A stretch of DNA of 64,000 nucleotides from Hanstruepera ponticola (GTDB lineage Bacteria; Bacteroidota; Bacteroidia; Flavobacteriales; Flavobacteriaceae): positions 186,001 through 250,000 of the forward strand of contig NZ_JABANC010000003.1 of assembly GCF_012931685.1 (NCBI RefSeq), written 5' to 3'. Shown piece after piece: positions 1 to 8,776 of this stretch. Each line of letters opens with the position of its first letter. Within the stretch, counting starts at the first letter, position 1. The notes below the pieces were generated by a model that saw only the letters and a list, made by a program, of their open reading frames with translations, had not been told where the DNA came from and did not search any database. The translations under genes were made by a program, and so were the position numbers.

Positions 1-2001
1 CAACACGCCTTTTGGAAATACTATGGAGAAATTGAGTTGCATTTGTCCCCAATCAACCTTCCTGATACTGCCCACAACGGTTTCCATAAGGACACCCTGT
101 ACATTGAAAACAACCTTGTCACCAATGGCCAATTTGCCGTCTTGCGCTAGATTATCAGAAATGGATATTGGTATAGGGTCTTTAGTGGTGTGATTAGAGA
201 CCCAGTTCCCTTGTGTTAATTCCTCTGATGCGATGAGATTTTCACGATAGGTGGTTCTAAATTCATGATTTAAAAGCCATCCTCTTATACTGCGGGTACT
301 ATCTTGCTGGATAGCATTAACGGTGCGCCCTTTAATACTGTGCATGCGCATGGTTACCAGTGGGATATTATCTAATATCTCTAAATTATTGTCTGTAAAC
401 GTTGTAATGGTTTCAGTAAGTTGAGTGCTTTGCACATCTAAAGCAATAAGATTGGCATTTTCAGTACTGGCGCCAACACTTGTTTTTGCTAACAGAATGT
501 CCTTGGTAAAGTATAAGGTGCTTATTAAAAACGTTCCTAATCCAATGGCAACGATTAAAACTAATGTCTGATTATTGGGGCGGAATAAGTTTAACAAGCT
601 TTGCCTCACTGTAAAATCTGCCCATTTAGGAAATAAGGCTTTTACGATTTTCATACACAGCACCGCAACTGCCGCCAAAATAGCAAAGGTTACCAAAACT
701 CCTATAACAAACGCAGCGGAATACTGCCAGTCTTTAAGCAACCAAAATGAAAAGGCATATAGCGATGCGATAATGATTAATAAGATAATTAGGCGTGCTT
801 TTTTAGGTTTTTCCATAGGCGTACCACCTATTCGCAGCACTTCCAATGGCGACACATACCAGGTGCGCATCAGTGGCAATAAGGCAAATAAAACCGACAT
901 AAAAAGCCCCAGTAATACACCCATGATTAGGGGTTGCATGCTAATATGTATTTCGACATCGAAGGGTAAAAAATCTTTTAAGATATACGGAAAAAGCTCC
1001 TGCAAACCAACACCTATAAGTGTTCCGATAAGTCCGCCAATGATGCCAATTCCTGATATTTGTATCAGAAATATCAAGAAACTTTGTCGGCGTGTGGCGC
1101 CCATGCATTTCAACACGGCAACTGCTTTTAGTTTTTCCTTAATGTAAATGTTTACAGAGCTGGCAATACCCACGCAGCCCAATAGTAAGGCAATAAATGC
1201 CACCAGATTTAAGAACTTACCCACATTATCATACCGACGCCCTAAACGTCTGCTTGTGCTGGTGTGGGTGTCTAAATCGGCCTTTTCTAGGTCGAGCATG
1301 GGTTCAATACGATTCTCCAAGGCTTCTAAATCGGCAGTAGGCGCCTTATAAAAAAACTGGTATTCCTTACGGCTTCCAAATTGCAGGAGTTCCGTTTTAG
1401 CAATATACCGATAAGGTATAACTACCGGAGGCGCTACCGAAGACGACATGGCATTACTGCCTGGAATCGATTTTAAAGCCCCTGTAATGGGTAATGTAAT
1501 CTCCCCTACTTTAATGGAATCACCTGCTTTAATATCATATTGCAACATGAGTGTGGCATCCACTAAAGCGCCTCCTAGTTCTTGATAACTAGCAGCAGCC
1601 GAACTGGGTATGGTGGTTAATTTACCATAAAAGGGGAAATCGCCATCCAAGCCTCGAACACGCACTAATTTGGTACCGCCGTTTTTTGGAAAGGCGATCA
1701 TGGATACAAAGTTCACTTCGCGAGCATCAGGATTTAAAGAATCAATGATAGCTTGAGCACGTTCTGTAGGCTCATCGCGACTATCAATGATAAAGTCGGC
1801 TCCCATTAAAACCTTGGATTGTCGCTGGATATTATCTTTTAAATTCTCACTAAACAATTGAATCGAAACAACTGCCGCAATTCCCAAAATAATAGATGCC
1901 ATAAATAATAGCAGCCTTACTTTGCTGGCTTTGGCATCGCGCCATGCCATTTTAAAAAGCCAGGATGTTTTGCTTTTAGATTGGAATTGTGCTTTACTCA
2001 A
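1..2001 (-). CDS. FtsX-family ABC transporter permease (YbbP-like), 3' end beyond window
   Basis: The minus strand is open from a TTG at 2001 (overlapping the TGA of the ATPase) to the window edge, giving 667 codons without a stop. An ATG at 1950 is an alternative start and begins a typical MAWRDA N-terminus. The translation shows an N-terminal membrane segment (LLLFMASIILGIAAVV), a large extracytoplasmic domain, then FtsX-type membrane clusters (for example LNLVAFIALLLGCVGIASSV, followed by KEKLKAVAVLKCMGATRRQ) and a second soluble domain. YbbP-type permeases usually have 800-850 residues, so roughly 150 C-terminal residues are missing. It should form an inner-membrane complex with the adjacent ATPase, of the MacB/LolCE mechanotransmission type; the substrate is unknown. 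Translational coupling to the ATPase is suggested by the stop/start overlap. Confidence 0.88.
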   Translation of the reverse strand, partial: MSKAQFQSKSKTSWLFKMAWRDAKASKVRLLLFMASIILGIAAVVSIQLFSENLKDNIQRQSKVLMGADFIIDSRDEPTERAQAIIDSLNPDAREVNFVSMIAFPKNGGTKLVRVRGLDGDFPFYGKLTTIPSSAAASYQELGGALVDATLMLQYDIKAGDSIKVGEITLPITGALKSIPGSNAMSSSVAPPVVIPYRYIAKTELLQFGSRKEYQFFYKAPTADLEALENRIEPMLDLEKADLDTHTSTSRRLGRRYDNVGKFLNLVAFIALLLGCVGIASSVNIYIKEKLKAVAVLKCMGATRRQSFLIFLIQISGIGIIGGLIGTLIGVGLQELFPYILKDFLPFDVEIHISMQPLIMGVLLGLFMSVLFALLPLMRTWYVSPLEVLRIGGTPMEKPKKARLIILLIIIASLYAFSFWLLKDWQYSAAFVIGVLVTFAILAAVAVLCMKIVKALFPKWADFTVRQSLLNLFRPNNQTLVLIVAIGLGTFLISTLYFTKDILLAKTSVGASTENANLIALDVQSTQLTETITTFTDNNLEILDNIPLVTMRMHSIKGRTVNAIQQDSTRSIRGWLLNHEFRTTYRENLIASEELTQGNWVSNHTTKDPIPISISDNLAQDGKLAIGDKVVFNVQGVLMETVVGSIRKVDWGQMQLNFSIVFPKGVL

Positions 2002-2687
2002 AATGTTGCAGTGGTTTGATTGGTGACAATTTGCCCACCTTTTAGTTTTAAAATTTGTTGGGTTCTGTTGGCAAGGTCTAAATCGTGGGAAATAATCACT
2101 AATGTCGTACCAGCTTCTTTATTAAGCTCGAACAATAATTGAATGACCTTTTCTCCTGTTTCATCGTCTAAATTACCTGTAGGTTCATCAGCAAATAAAA
2201 TAGAAGGTGTGTTTGAAAAGGCACGTGCTAGAGCAACCCGTTGTTGTTCGCCACCCGATAATTGCGATGGGTAATGATGCATACGATCTGATAAACCCAC
2301 TTTTTCTAATAAGGTTTTGGCTACTTCAGCTGCATTGTTTGAGCCTTGAAGTTCTAATGGTACACTCACATTTTCAAGAGCCGTTAGCGTTGGCAGTAAT
2401 TGAAAGTTTTGAAATATAAAGCCAACTTCTTTGTTGCGTAATTGGGCACGTTCATCTTCATTCAACGCACTTAAATCGTGGCCACATAATTCAACAGTGC
2501 CAGCATCGGGCTTATCTAAACCAGCGCATAGGCCCAACAAAGTTGTTTTTCCACTACCCGATGGTCCGACAATGGAAAAGGTTTGCCCCTGCTCCACCTC
2601 AAATGATATATTTTTTAAAACGGTAAGTTTTTTAGAGCCACTTTCATATGTCTTTTCTAACCCATTAATCTTTAATATCTTTGACAT
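1998..2687 (-). CDS. ABC transporter ATP-binding protein, LolD/YbbA type
   Basis: This 229-residue protein is a complete nucleotide-binding domain: Walker [10 protein letters not shown] near residue 41, signature [14 protein letters not shown] near 143, Walker [13 protein letters not shown] near 163 and the switch His in ISHD near 200. Length and sequence fit the LolD/MacB-N/YbbA family, which energises FtsX-type permeases. The downstream permease overlaps its stop codon, and a TesA-like esterase is transcribed divergently 26 bp away. In E. coli the corresponding trio is tesA-ybbA-ybbP, so a role in export of, or membrane extraction linked to, lipid-like molecules is plausible but inferred. 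All catalytic motifs are intact. Confidence 0.93.
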   Translation of the reverse strand: MSKILKINGLEKTYESGSKKLTVLKNISFEVEQGQTFSIVGPSGSGKTTLLGLCAGLDKPDAGTVELCGHDLSALNEDERAQLRNKEVGFIFQNFQLLPTLTALENVSVPLELQGSNNAAEVAKTLLEKVGLSDRMHHYPSQLSGGEQQRVALARAFSNTPSILFADEPTGNLDDETGEKVIQLLFELNKEAGTTLVIISHDLDLANRTQQILKLKGGQIVTNQTTATF

Positions 2688-2761
2688 GTAAATTTTAATT
2701 TATTCTACAACGTATGTACAGCCCTAAAAATATACAATCCTTTTTGAAAGCACCTAGCATT

Positions 2762-3457
2762 ATGGAATGGAAATTCATAAAGTTTTGTTATTTTCTAATA
2801 GTCTTCACTTTAATATCATGTGGGAACTCAAACAATTCAAAAGAAACAGATACTCAAGACGCAACCACAGAAACCAATACGACTGATGTAGTTGAGAGTT
2901 CAAAAAAGACTATTCTTTGCTTTGGAGATAGTATAACAGCTGGATATGGACTGGATGATAGCAACGATGCTTATCCTGCTTTACTGCAAGCAAAAATAGA
3001 CTCATTAGGTTTGGCGTATGATGTGGTTAATTCGGGATTAAGTGGTGAAACGACAGCTGGTGGTAGAAGCCGCATTAATTGGGTACTCAATCAAGATATT
3101 GCTGTATTTATTTTAGAGTTAGGCGGTAATGATGGTTTACGTGGTGTACCACTTTCAGAAACCAGAGCCAATTTACAAGCTATTATTGATGCCGTGCGGG
3201 CTAAAAACCCAGAAACCACTATTATTTTAGCTGGAATGGAGTTGCCTCCAAATATGGGACAAGATTATACGTCTGAATTTAGGTCTATTTATGCTGATTT
3301 AGCACAAAAGAACAGTTTAGAATTCATACCATTTATACTCAAGGATGTTGGCGGTATTGCTGAATTAAATCAGAGTGATGGTATTCACCCTACGGTTGCA
3401 GGGCATAAAATTGTAGCACAGACAGTATGGGAGGTTTTGGAACCAGTAATTAATTGA
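2762..3457 (+). CDS. GDSL/SGNH arylesterase lipoprotein (TesA-like)
   Basis: An SGNH hydrolase of the TesA/arylesterase group. Block I is CFGDSITAGYGL (Ser nucleophile), block II has Gly in NSGLSGETT, block III is LGGNDGLRG (Asn), and block V is DGIHPTVAGH (catalytic Asp/His). The frame opens at an ATG at 2714, but the ATG at 2762 gives a standard lipoprotein signal (MEWKFIKFCYFL, then LISC lipobox), so I chose it; the upstream ATG would add 16 polar residues ahead of the signal. The enzyme is expected to be lipid-anchored in the periplasm and to hydrolyse acyl or aryl esters or thioesters. It is divergent from the YbbA/YbbP-like ABC genes. Confidence 0.9.
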   Translation: MEWKFIKFCYFLIVFTLISCGNSNNSKETDTQDATTETNTTDVVESSKKTILCFGDSITAGYGLDDSNDAYPALLQAKIDSLGLAYDVVNSGLSGETTAGGRSRINWVLNQDIAVFILELGGNDGLRGVPLSETRANLQAIIDAVRAKNPETTIILAGMELPPNMGQDYTSEFRSIYADLAQKNSLEFIPFILKDVGGIAELNQSDGIHPTVAGHKIVAQTVWEVLEPVIN

Positions 3458-3481
3458 GTCGCCCTAGAATAGAACGACTCA
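3455..3481. terminator. Possible weak terminator between convergent genes
   Basis: A 7-bp perfect inverted repeat, TGAGTCG and CGACTCA with a 13-nt loop, starts at the esterase stop codon and lies between it and the convergent DUF1566 lipoprotein gene. There is no strong T-run after it, so intrinsic termination is uncertain. Confidence 0.3.
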
Positions 3482-3494
3482 TTAATTAGTTTGT

Positions 3495-4178
3495 TTAAAA
3501 TTGTCTCACAATTACCACAGCATTACTGGCAAAGCAAGTACCTAAAAAGCAATCACCATTAAAGGTGTTAGGATTAAAGGTCATCACATAAGGTTGATAC
3601 CCTTCTTTAGTAGAAGTCCAGTAGAATTGTGTTTCATCAAAATTACCCATGCCACGCATGTGTACGTTATCAAAAATAGCTTCCATAGTACCTTTACTAG
3701 GTACATACCAATCGTCATATCCAGCATGTTCTAAATCCCAAACGATTTTAAAGGCGTAATCGTCGCTACCAAACTCAAGACCGTTAGGTACATTACTGTT
3801 GTCGGCTAGGTTACCATCAACAATTTGCTGTGTATTGTCAAGCCCAGCACCTATTTCGGCGCTATTGGTTAAATCAAAATGATCGCCCCATGAAGTTTGC
3901 CCTATAGTAGAATAGTCGGTGGCTACCATCAGTTTGCCATCTGTTTCGTTGACATGGAAAATATATCCACCTCCATATTCAATACCGTATAAGGCTTCTA
4001 CGCCCAGCTCGCCCGTAATATCCAATACCGCTACCCCATTGTCTAGATTCTCTACAATGGTTAAGTCCGGATTATATATGGTAAGATCTTCAGGTTCTTG
4101 TTGGTTTACGATTAACGAATCATCATTGGAACAATTGCATAGTGCTACTGCTAAAAGTAGAAAAAGTATTTTTTTCAT
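3495..4178 (-). CDS. DUF1566-type (Lcl C-terminal) lipoprotein
   Basis: A 227-residue protein with a lipoprotein signal peptide (MKKILFLLLAVALCNC, Cys at 16) and an Asp-rich start to the mature part, common in flavobacterial surface lipoproteins. The rest resembles the DUF1566 / Lcl C-terminal domain: GGYIFHV near residue 70, then GYDDWYVPSKGTMEAIFDN and FYWTSTKE, which are family hallmarks. Such domains occur in cell-surface and putative adhesion proteins; no enzymatic role is established. It faces the esterase gene convergently. The precise function here is unknown. Confidence 0.78.
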   Translation of the reverse strand: MKKILFLLLAVALCNCSNDDSLIVNQQEPEDLTIYNPDLTIVENLDNGVAVLDITGELGVEALYGIEYGGGYIFHVNETDGKLMVATDYSTIGQTSWGDHFDLTNSAEIGAGLDNTQQIVDGNLADNSNVPNGLEFGSDDYAFKIVWDLEHAGYDDWYVPSKGTMEAIFDNVHMRGMGNFDETQFYWTSTKEGYQPYVMTFNPNTFNGDCFLGTCFASNAVVIVRQF

Positions 4179-4290
4179 ATTAGTGTTTTTGGTTTATAGC
4201 TATATAACAACTTGAAGCCAAAAACTCCTGAAAGAATTATTTATTTATTACAAATGATGGCTGCCGTTCATTTTTAATATTGTCGTATCA

Positions 4291-4322
4291 ATAAAAAAAC
4301 CATCTGTTTTCACAGATGGTTT
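4291..4322 (-). terminator. Intrinsic terminator of the cspA-like gene
   Basis: An 11-bp perfect stem (AAACCATCTGT / ACAGATGGTTT) with a 4-nt loop, followed on the minus strand by a run of seven T. It lies 22 bp downstream of the cspA-like stop codon and upstream of the DUF1566 lipoprotein gene. Confidence 0.85.
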
Positions 4323-4344
4323 ACTTACATTATATATGAGTTGT

Positions 4345-4536
4345 TTATGCTTTACGCACTTGAACTGCCATAAGGCCTTTATCACCTTTTTCTACATTAA
4401 ATCTGACTTGGTCAGCTTCCTGTATTTGGTCAATAAGGTTTGATGAATGTACAAATACCTCTTCTTCGGTGTCTGTAACGGTAATAAACCCAAATCCTTT
4501 GGCATGGTTAAAAAATTTTACGGTACCTTCTTTCAT
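4345..4536 (-). CDS. Cold shock protein (CspA family)
   Basis: A 63-residue single cold-shock domain starting MKEGTVKFFNHAKGFGFI, with RNP1 (KGFGFI) and an RNP2-like segment (EEVFVHSSN). It should bind single-stranded RNA/DNA as an RNA chaperone in the cytoplasm. The frame could start 17 codons upstream at 4587, but CspA proteins begin directly with the MxxGxVKWF-type motif, so the ATG at 4536 is chosen and the upstream AT-rich stretch is read as 5' leader. A strong intrinsic terminator follows. A second, longer cold-shock-domain protein lies at 25193-25651. Confidence 0.93.
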   Translation of the reverse strand: MKEGTVKFFNHAKGFGFITVTDTEEEVFVHSSNLIDQIQEADQVRFNVEKGDKGLMAVQVRKA

Positions 4537-4986
4537 AATTGTTGTTTTATTAGTTTTTATTAACTTATTTATTAATGTTTTTATCATAATATTGATTGTA
4601 AATATTTATACTGAACACTCAATTGCTTCATTGAGCTTATTTACGTAATGCGCTATTGATTTTTTTATAGCAAAATGACATTCAGTATTTTAAGTGTGGG
4701 ATAAGGTGTCCTTTATGTAATAAAGTCAAAAGACTGTGACTTTCAAAGTCTTGAAGAAATATCAAAAACAATCATAATAAACCTTGTAAATTATGAGTAT
4801 TTGAGCTGTTCAACTAACTAGCATCGTGGCGAAAGTAGGTTAAATAATATAGTTAATGCCCAATTATGTGTTAAAGTGTTAAAAAAGGAACTTTTAACAG
4901 CTTGCTTAAGGCACCAATTGACATAGAAAAGGTGCATAAGCATTGACACCTTGCACCTTATCAGAAATTTTAAATACCTAAATAAA
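4537..4986. other. 450-bp intergenic region: cspA leader/promoter and 3' end of ADH
   Basis: No convincing gene is present. The left part must hold the promoter and 5' leader of the minus-strand cspA-like gene; a loose -7-like element (TCATTTTG on the minus strand, 4671-4678) would imply a leader of roughly 130 nt, and a small inverted repeat (CTCAAT/ATTGAG, 4618-4635) lies inside it. The centre has short inverted repeats around 4722-4751 of unclear meaning. The right end contains a candidate terminator for the alcohol dehydrogenase. Confidence 0.5.
4929..4959 (-). terminator. Candidate terminator of the alcohol dehydrogenase gene
   Basis: An 8-bp perfect inverted repeat (AAGGTGCA / TGCACCTT) with a 15-nt loop, 27 bp past the stop codon of the minus-strand alcohol dehydrogenase. 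The T-run after it on the minus strand is short (CTTTTC), so efficiency is uncertain. Confidence 0.5.
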
Positions 4987-6045
4987 TTAATTTTTCAACG
5001 ACTTCATATCGATAACAAAACGATACTTAACATCACTTTTGAGCATACGCTCATAGGCTGTATTAATATCCTGCATTTTTATTACCTCGATATCAGAAAC
5101 AATATTATGCTTTCCGCAGAAGTCCAGAAGCTCTTGTGTTTCGGCTATACCGCCAATTAAAGATCCTGCCACAGCTTTACGTCCCATAATCATAGGTACT
5201 GTTATCAATGCTGGATCTAAAGGACCTAAATAACCTAAAACAACTAACGTACCATTTGTGCTTAATGTATTAATATATGGATTGAAATCGTGTGCATATG
5301 GTACGGTATCTAGTATTAAATCAAAACGACCCGCAGCTGCTTCCATGGCGCTTTCATCTGTTGATATAACTACCTCATCAGCACCTAATTGCTTAGCATC
5401 ATCTATTTTATTGGTTGAACGTGAAAATAAGGTGACATGACTACCTAGAGCATGCGCTAATTTAATAGCCATATGACCAAGACCGCCTAGACCCACTACA
5501 GCTACTTTGGTGTTTTTACCAGCCTTCCAGTGTCGTAATGGCGACCATGTCGTAATACCTGCACATAGAACAGGTGCTATTCCAGCTTTGTCTAAATTTT
5601 CAGGAACACGTAGTACGAAGTCTTCATCTACCACAATAGTTTCAGAATACCCACCATGGGTATTGGTATCTAAATGCTTGTCATAACCACCATAGGTACC
5701 TACCCAGCCATTAGTACAGTATTGTTCTAAATCCGCTTGGCAATTATTACAAGTTCTACATGAATCTACCAAACAACCAACGGCAACTAAATCGCCTTCT
5801 TTATATTTACTCACTTCTGAACCTATATTAGATACACGCCCAACGATTTCGTGCCCTGGTACAACTGGAAATTCCGTCATGCCCCAGTCGTTACGGGCAA
5901 AGTGTAGATCTGAATGGCAAACACCACAGAATAAAATATCTATTTCTACATCTTTAGGTAACACCGTACGTCTATCAATTTGCATTTGTTTTAAATCGGC
6001 ATCTGATGACTCTGCACCGTAAGCTTTTATACTTTTTGTGTTCAT
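4987..6045 (-). CDS. Zinc-dependent NAD(P)-alcohol dehydrogenase (CAD/YahK type)
   Basis: A 352-residue medium-chain dehydrogenase. Catalytic zinc ligands are visible as C40 (CGVCHSD), H65/E66 (PGHEIVGRV) and C160; the structural zinc site is C96, C99, C102 and C110 (DSCRTCNNC...YC). The Rossmann motif GLGGLG is at residues 184-189. Overall it matches the cinnamyl-alcohol-dehydrogenase-like / YahK subgroup, broad-specificity NADPH aldehyde reductases. The physiological substrate cannot be deduced; detoxification of reactive aldehydes is typical. It is monocistronic and divergent from the tandem-DUF302 lipoprotein gene. Confidence 0.92.
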   Translation of the reverse strand: MNTKSIKAYGAESSDADLKQMQIDRRTVLPKDVEIDILFCGVCHSDLHFARNDWGMTEFPVVPGHEIVGRVSNIGSEVSKYKEGDLVAVGCLVDSCRTCNNCQADLEQYCTNGWVGTYGGYDKHLDTNTHGGYSETIVVDEDFVLRVPENLDKAGIAPVLCAGITTWSPLRHWKAGKNTKVAVVGLGGLGHMAIKLAHALGSHVTLFSRSTNKIDDAKQLGADEVVISTDESAMEAAAGRFDLILDTVPYAHDFNPYINTLSTNGTLVVLGYLGPLDPALITVPMIMGRKAVAGSLIGGIAETQELLDFCGKHNIVSDIEVIKMQDINTAYERMLKSDVKYRFVIDMKSLKN

Positions 6046-6217
6046 ATTTAATTGGTTTTAATTTAATTAATATCAATCTGTAAAAGATACGTATTTCTAA
6101 TGAACTGTCCTAGTAAGAAACTTTACGAAAACCTTAAATATTAAAAACGTTCATACTTTTAGCAATCAAGCAAAGACAAGGTCTGTTTAACTATTACTTT
6201 AGGTAAAAACAAACATT

Positions 6218-7144
6218 ATGAAAACCTTATTATATTACTTAATACCATTTTTATTCATATGCGTATCATGCAGCAGTGATGATGATACCGTATTTATTCC
6301 TGAATCAGATACAGCACCACAAGCCAGTGGTATAGGCTATATTCAAACAGATATGGGAACAAACAGCCTATATGATGCTTTAAAGACAGAAATTAATGCC
6401 AACACCAATCTTGATGTTATTGCTGAAATTGATCACAGCCTAAATGCCAGCACAGCTGGAATGACTTTAAACAATACTAGAACCATTTACTTTAGTAATC
6501 CAAGTATTACCGCTATGCTCATGGAGAACAACATGAAATTGGGATTGGACTTGCCCTTACGGATTTCAGTTTATGAAAATGGTAATAAAAGTACAGCCAT
6601 CTTTAATAGTTCGGCCTACCTAGATAACAGATATGCCTTGAATGACCCAAGTAATTTACAATTACTGGAAGATACACAAAGCAGTGTAGTTTCCATTGCA
6701 GGAGAAACAAACGTTCGATACAATAATGCTATCGCTGATCCGGTAGATGGTATTACATTGGTGTTGAGTGAAAATGATTTTGATACCACATATGACAACA
6801 TTGTTCAAAACATAAACGAATTGACAGGTGTTACTATTTTTGCTGAAATAGATTTAAAAGCCAATGCTTTTGAAACTGGTATTGAATTACCTCCAGCCAA
6901 ACTTATCATTTTTGGTAATCCCAATCTAGGAACACCCTTAATGCAAGATAAACCATCTATATCAGTTGATTTACCTCAAAAAATGTTGGTATATCAAAAT
7001 AGTTTGGGTGCTGTAAATGTAGCGTATAACAATCCTTATTATTTATCAGACAGGCATAATTTAGGAACTCTGAATAATAACAACCTTGCTACCATTGCAG
7101 ACGCTCTTTCTAATATTGCTGATGCTGGTGTTCGCGTAGATTAA
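6218..7144 (+). CDS. Lipoprotein with two tandem DUF302 domains
   Basis: A 308-residue protein with a lipoprotein signal (MKTLLYYLIPFLFICVSC) and Asp-rich linker. Two homologous units follow, about residues 45-155 and 185-300. Each contains the DUF302 pattern: an aEIDh...NA segment (VIAEIDHSLNA; IFAEIDLKANA), then a short I(Y)F.NP strand (TIYFSNPSI; LIIFGNPNLGTPLMQ), a DLP segment with (K/R)xxVY, and a closing YL..RH/RY motif. The second copy is closer to the consensus, the first is diverged. DUF302 has no firmly assigned biochemical role. Location is predicted to be the periplasmic face of a membrane. It is transcribed away from the alcohol dehydrogenase. Confidence 0.82.
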   Translation: MKTLLYYLIPFLFICVSCSSDDDTVFIPESDTAPQASGIGYIQTDMGTNSLYDALKTEINANTNLDVIAEIDHSLNASTAGMTLNNTRTIYFSNPSITAMLMENNMKLGLDLPLRISVYENGNKSTAIFNSSAYLDNRYALNDPSNLQLLEDTQSSVVSIAGETNVRYNNAIADPVDGITLVLSENDFDTTYDNIVQNINELTGVTIFAEIDLKANAFETGIELPPAKLIIFGNPNLGTPLMQDKPSISVDLPQKMLVYQNSLGAVNVAYNNPYYLSDRHNLGTLNNNNLATIADALSNIADAGVRVD

Positions 7145-7163
7145 TAGTAAAGAACACCCATTA

Positions 7164-7751
7164 TCATTGTGGCACATTTACTATAGAGAATTTAATAACG
7201 CCTGCATTTACATCGGATTTTTGAAGTAATCCGTTCTTGTAATAGTAGGTGTTTGTATTGCCATTAGGTGCTGTTTTTAGATACGTATGGTCGCCAATTG
7301 CGCGGATATTATGGTATTCACCATGCTCTTCAGCATAAATTTTGGTTACACCCACAGGCTCTTCAAACAGCAATTGTACAATACTGTGTTTTATAAATTC
7401 AGCTGGTATTTTTTTGACAAACGCTCCCTCTGAATAATAACCATAAGCACTACCTTCTTTTACGGTTTTGGCTTTGGTTTTATCATTCCCTCGCACTATA
7501 ATGTGTGCTTTAGCTTCTTGCAAGTGACCATTGGTATAAGTTACATGATAGTCATACACCACTTTTATAGCTACTAGCAAGTGATACTCTATTTCTGTAT
7601 GGCTTGTGTAAATGACGGTGTTTCCTGTTACAGTTTTGGTAGCATCTAATGTTCCAAGCGATTTACCATCATGAATAACCTTGAAATGAAGCGTTTGAGC
7701 CTTTAATGGTATTATGGCTACAAATAGCATAAGCAAAATGAATCTTGACAT
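7164..7751 (-). CDS. Secreted DUF6134-like protein
   Basis: A 195-residue protein with a cleavable signal peptide (MSRFILLMLFVAIIPLKAQ, cleavage expected after KA). The mature part begins LHFKVIHDGKSLGTL, continues through alternating beta strands with many Tyr/His, and ends with YYYKNGLLQKSDV, resembling DUF6134 proteins of the Bacteroidota: beta-rich, periplasmic or surface proteins of unknown role. It is 20 bp from the convergent tandem-DUF302 gene and 35 bp downstream of the membrane-anchored winged-helix regulator on the same strand, so it may be co-transcribed with that regulator. The family call rests on overall pattern. Confidence 0.65.
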   Translation of the reverse strand: MSRFILLMLFVAIIPLKAQTLHFKVIHDGKSLGTLDATKTVTGNTVIYTSHTEIEYHLLVAIKVVYDYHVTYTNGHLQEAKAHIIVRGNDKTKAKTVKEGSAYGYYSEGAFVKKIPAEFIKHSIVQLLFEEPVGVTKIYAEEHGEYHNIRAIGDHTYLKTAPNGNTNTYYYKNGLLQKSDVNAGVIKFSIVNVPQ

Positions 7752-7786
7752 AGGCTAAAGTTTTTTATAAATATAAGTAAATCTGA

Positions 7787-8653
7787 TTATTGCTCAATCT
7801 CCAATTTATAGCCCACACCATGAACGTTAGTCAATTTAATTGAATTATCAGATTGTAATTTTTTACGTAATTTAGATATGTAAGTATCCAAACTTCTCCC
7901 AACTATTACACCATTATCTTCCCATACCGTTTTAGTAAGTTCATCGCGCTTTATTATTTCATTTGGCCGAGCTACAAAGATGGCAAGTATTTCGCATTCC
8001 TTTTTAGATAAGCTAATTTCAGTAGCTTGTTTTACTAATTTATTCTGTTCAGGATAAAAATTAAAACTACCAATTACCATGTGGTTTTCATCTTTTGGAG
8101 CAGTTGAATCATCTGATTTCTTTTTAAGAAAACCCAATGTAATAAGCAAAAAACCACCAGTTAGTAATATATACCACCAAATGGTACTATTTTGAGTAGT
8201 TTGTAAATCGTTTGTAAAACGAACCGTTATTGTGTAACAGTTTTTGGGTAAGTCACGACCACCACAAGGAATAATATCAGTATCTATGCTTTTTTTCATG
8301 TCGAAACTATAAGCTACTTCCTGATCAACACATTGCAATACTTCTGTAAGGTATTCATTAGGAAGTTTAGCGTTATTAAGACTTCGTTCTAAAATATCAA
8401 CCAAACTATCGGGTTCAATAGTTAATGGCTTTTCAAAAGAAAGCTCATATTTTAAAGGTTCTAGCTTTTTAATAGGACGAATTAATGACGTAGAATCCTG
8501 ATTGGCTAATAACAATTGATTGCCCGCATCACGAAGGGCCAATTTCACCTTTTCGGTAAATGTCACTGGCTGCGTTTTAGAACTTGATAGATTGTAAATT
8601 GATAAAACGGTGATAATCAAACCAATGATGATATAAATAACTTTTCTACTCAT
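7787..8653 (-). CDS. Membrane-anchored winged-helix transcriptional regulator (ToxR-like topology)
   Basis: This 288-residue protein has a membrane segment at residues 5-22, a predicted periplasmic domain of about 130 residues with three Cys (108, 130, 139), a second membrane segment at 159-177, and a C-terminal OmpR/PhoB-type winged helix (193-288: SLSKKECEILAIF, then GRSLDTYISKLRKKL and NVHGVGYKL). It therefore looks like a one-component sensor that binds DNA from the membrane, with no receiver domain. The Cys residues suggest disulfide or redox sensing, which is inference. A lipoprotein gene starts divergently 123 bp away and is a candidate target; the DUF6134-like gene follows on the same strand. 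Confidence 0.85.
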   Translation of the reverse strand: MSRKVIYIIIGLIITVLSIYNLSSSKTQPVTFTEKVKLALRDAGNQLLLANQDSTSLIRPIKKLEPLKYELSFEKPLTIEPDSLVDILERSLNNAKLPNEYLTEVLQCVDQEVAYSFDMKKSIDTDIIPCGGRDLPKNCYTITVRFTNDLQTTQNSTIWWYILLTGGFLLITLGFLKKKSDDSTAPKDENHMVIGSFNFYPEQNKLVKQATEISLSKKECEILAIFVARPNEIIKRDELTKTVWEDNGVIVGRSLDTYISKLRKKLQSDNSIKLTNVHGVGYKLEIEQ

Positions 8654-8776
8654 AATGACAGTAAATTACTGACAATTTTAGGACTTTTTACAACTGTTGA
8701 CACTTCTTTTGCATTTTTTTGACACTTTAAACACTTGATACCACTAGTTTTATCCTGAATTAAAAAAACGAACATT

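Noticed and set aside
575-1351. Open frames on the plus strand inside the FtsX-family permease gene
   Set aside because: They are antisense shadows of a clearly coding minus-strand frame with family motifs; their translations have no recognisable features.
4722-4751. Short inverted repeats (AAAGTC/GACTTT, AAGACT/AGTCTT) as a possible small RNA or tRNA remnant
   Set aside because: Stems are six bases, A/T-rich and not arranged in a cloverleaf or followed by a T-run; no support for an RNA gene.
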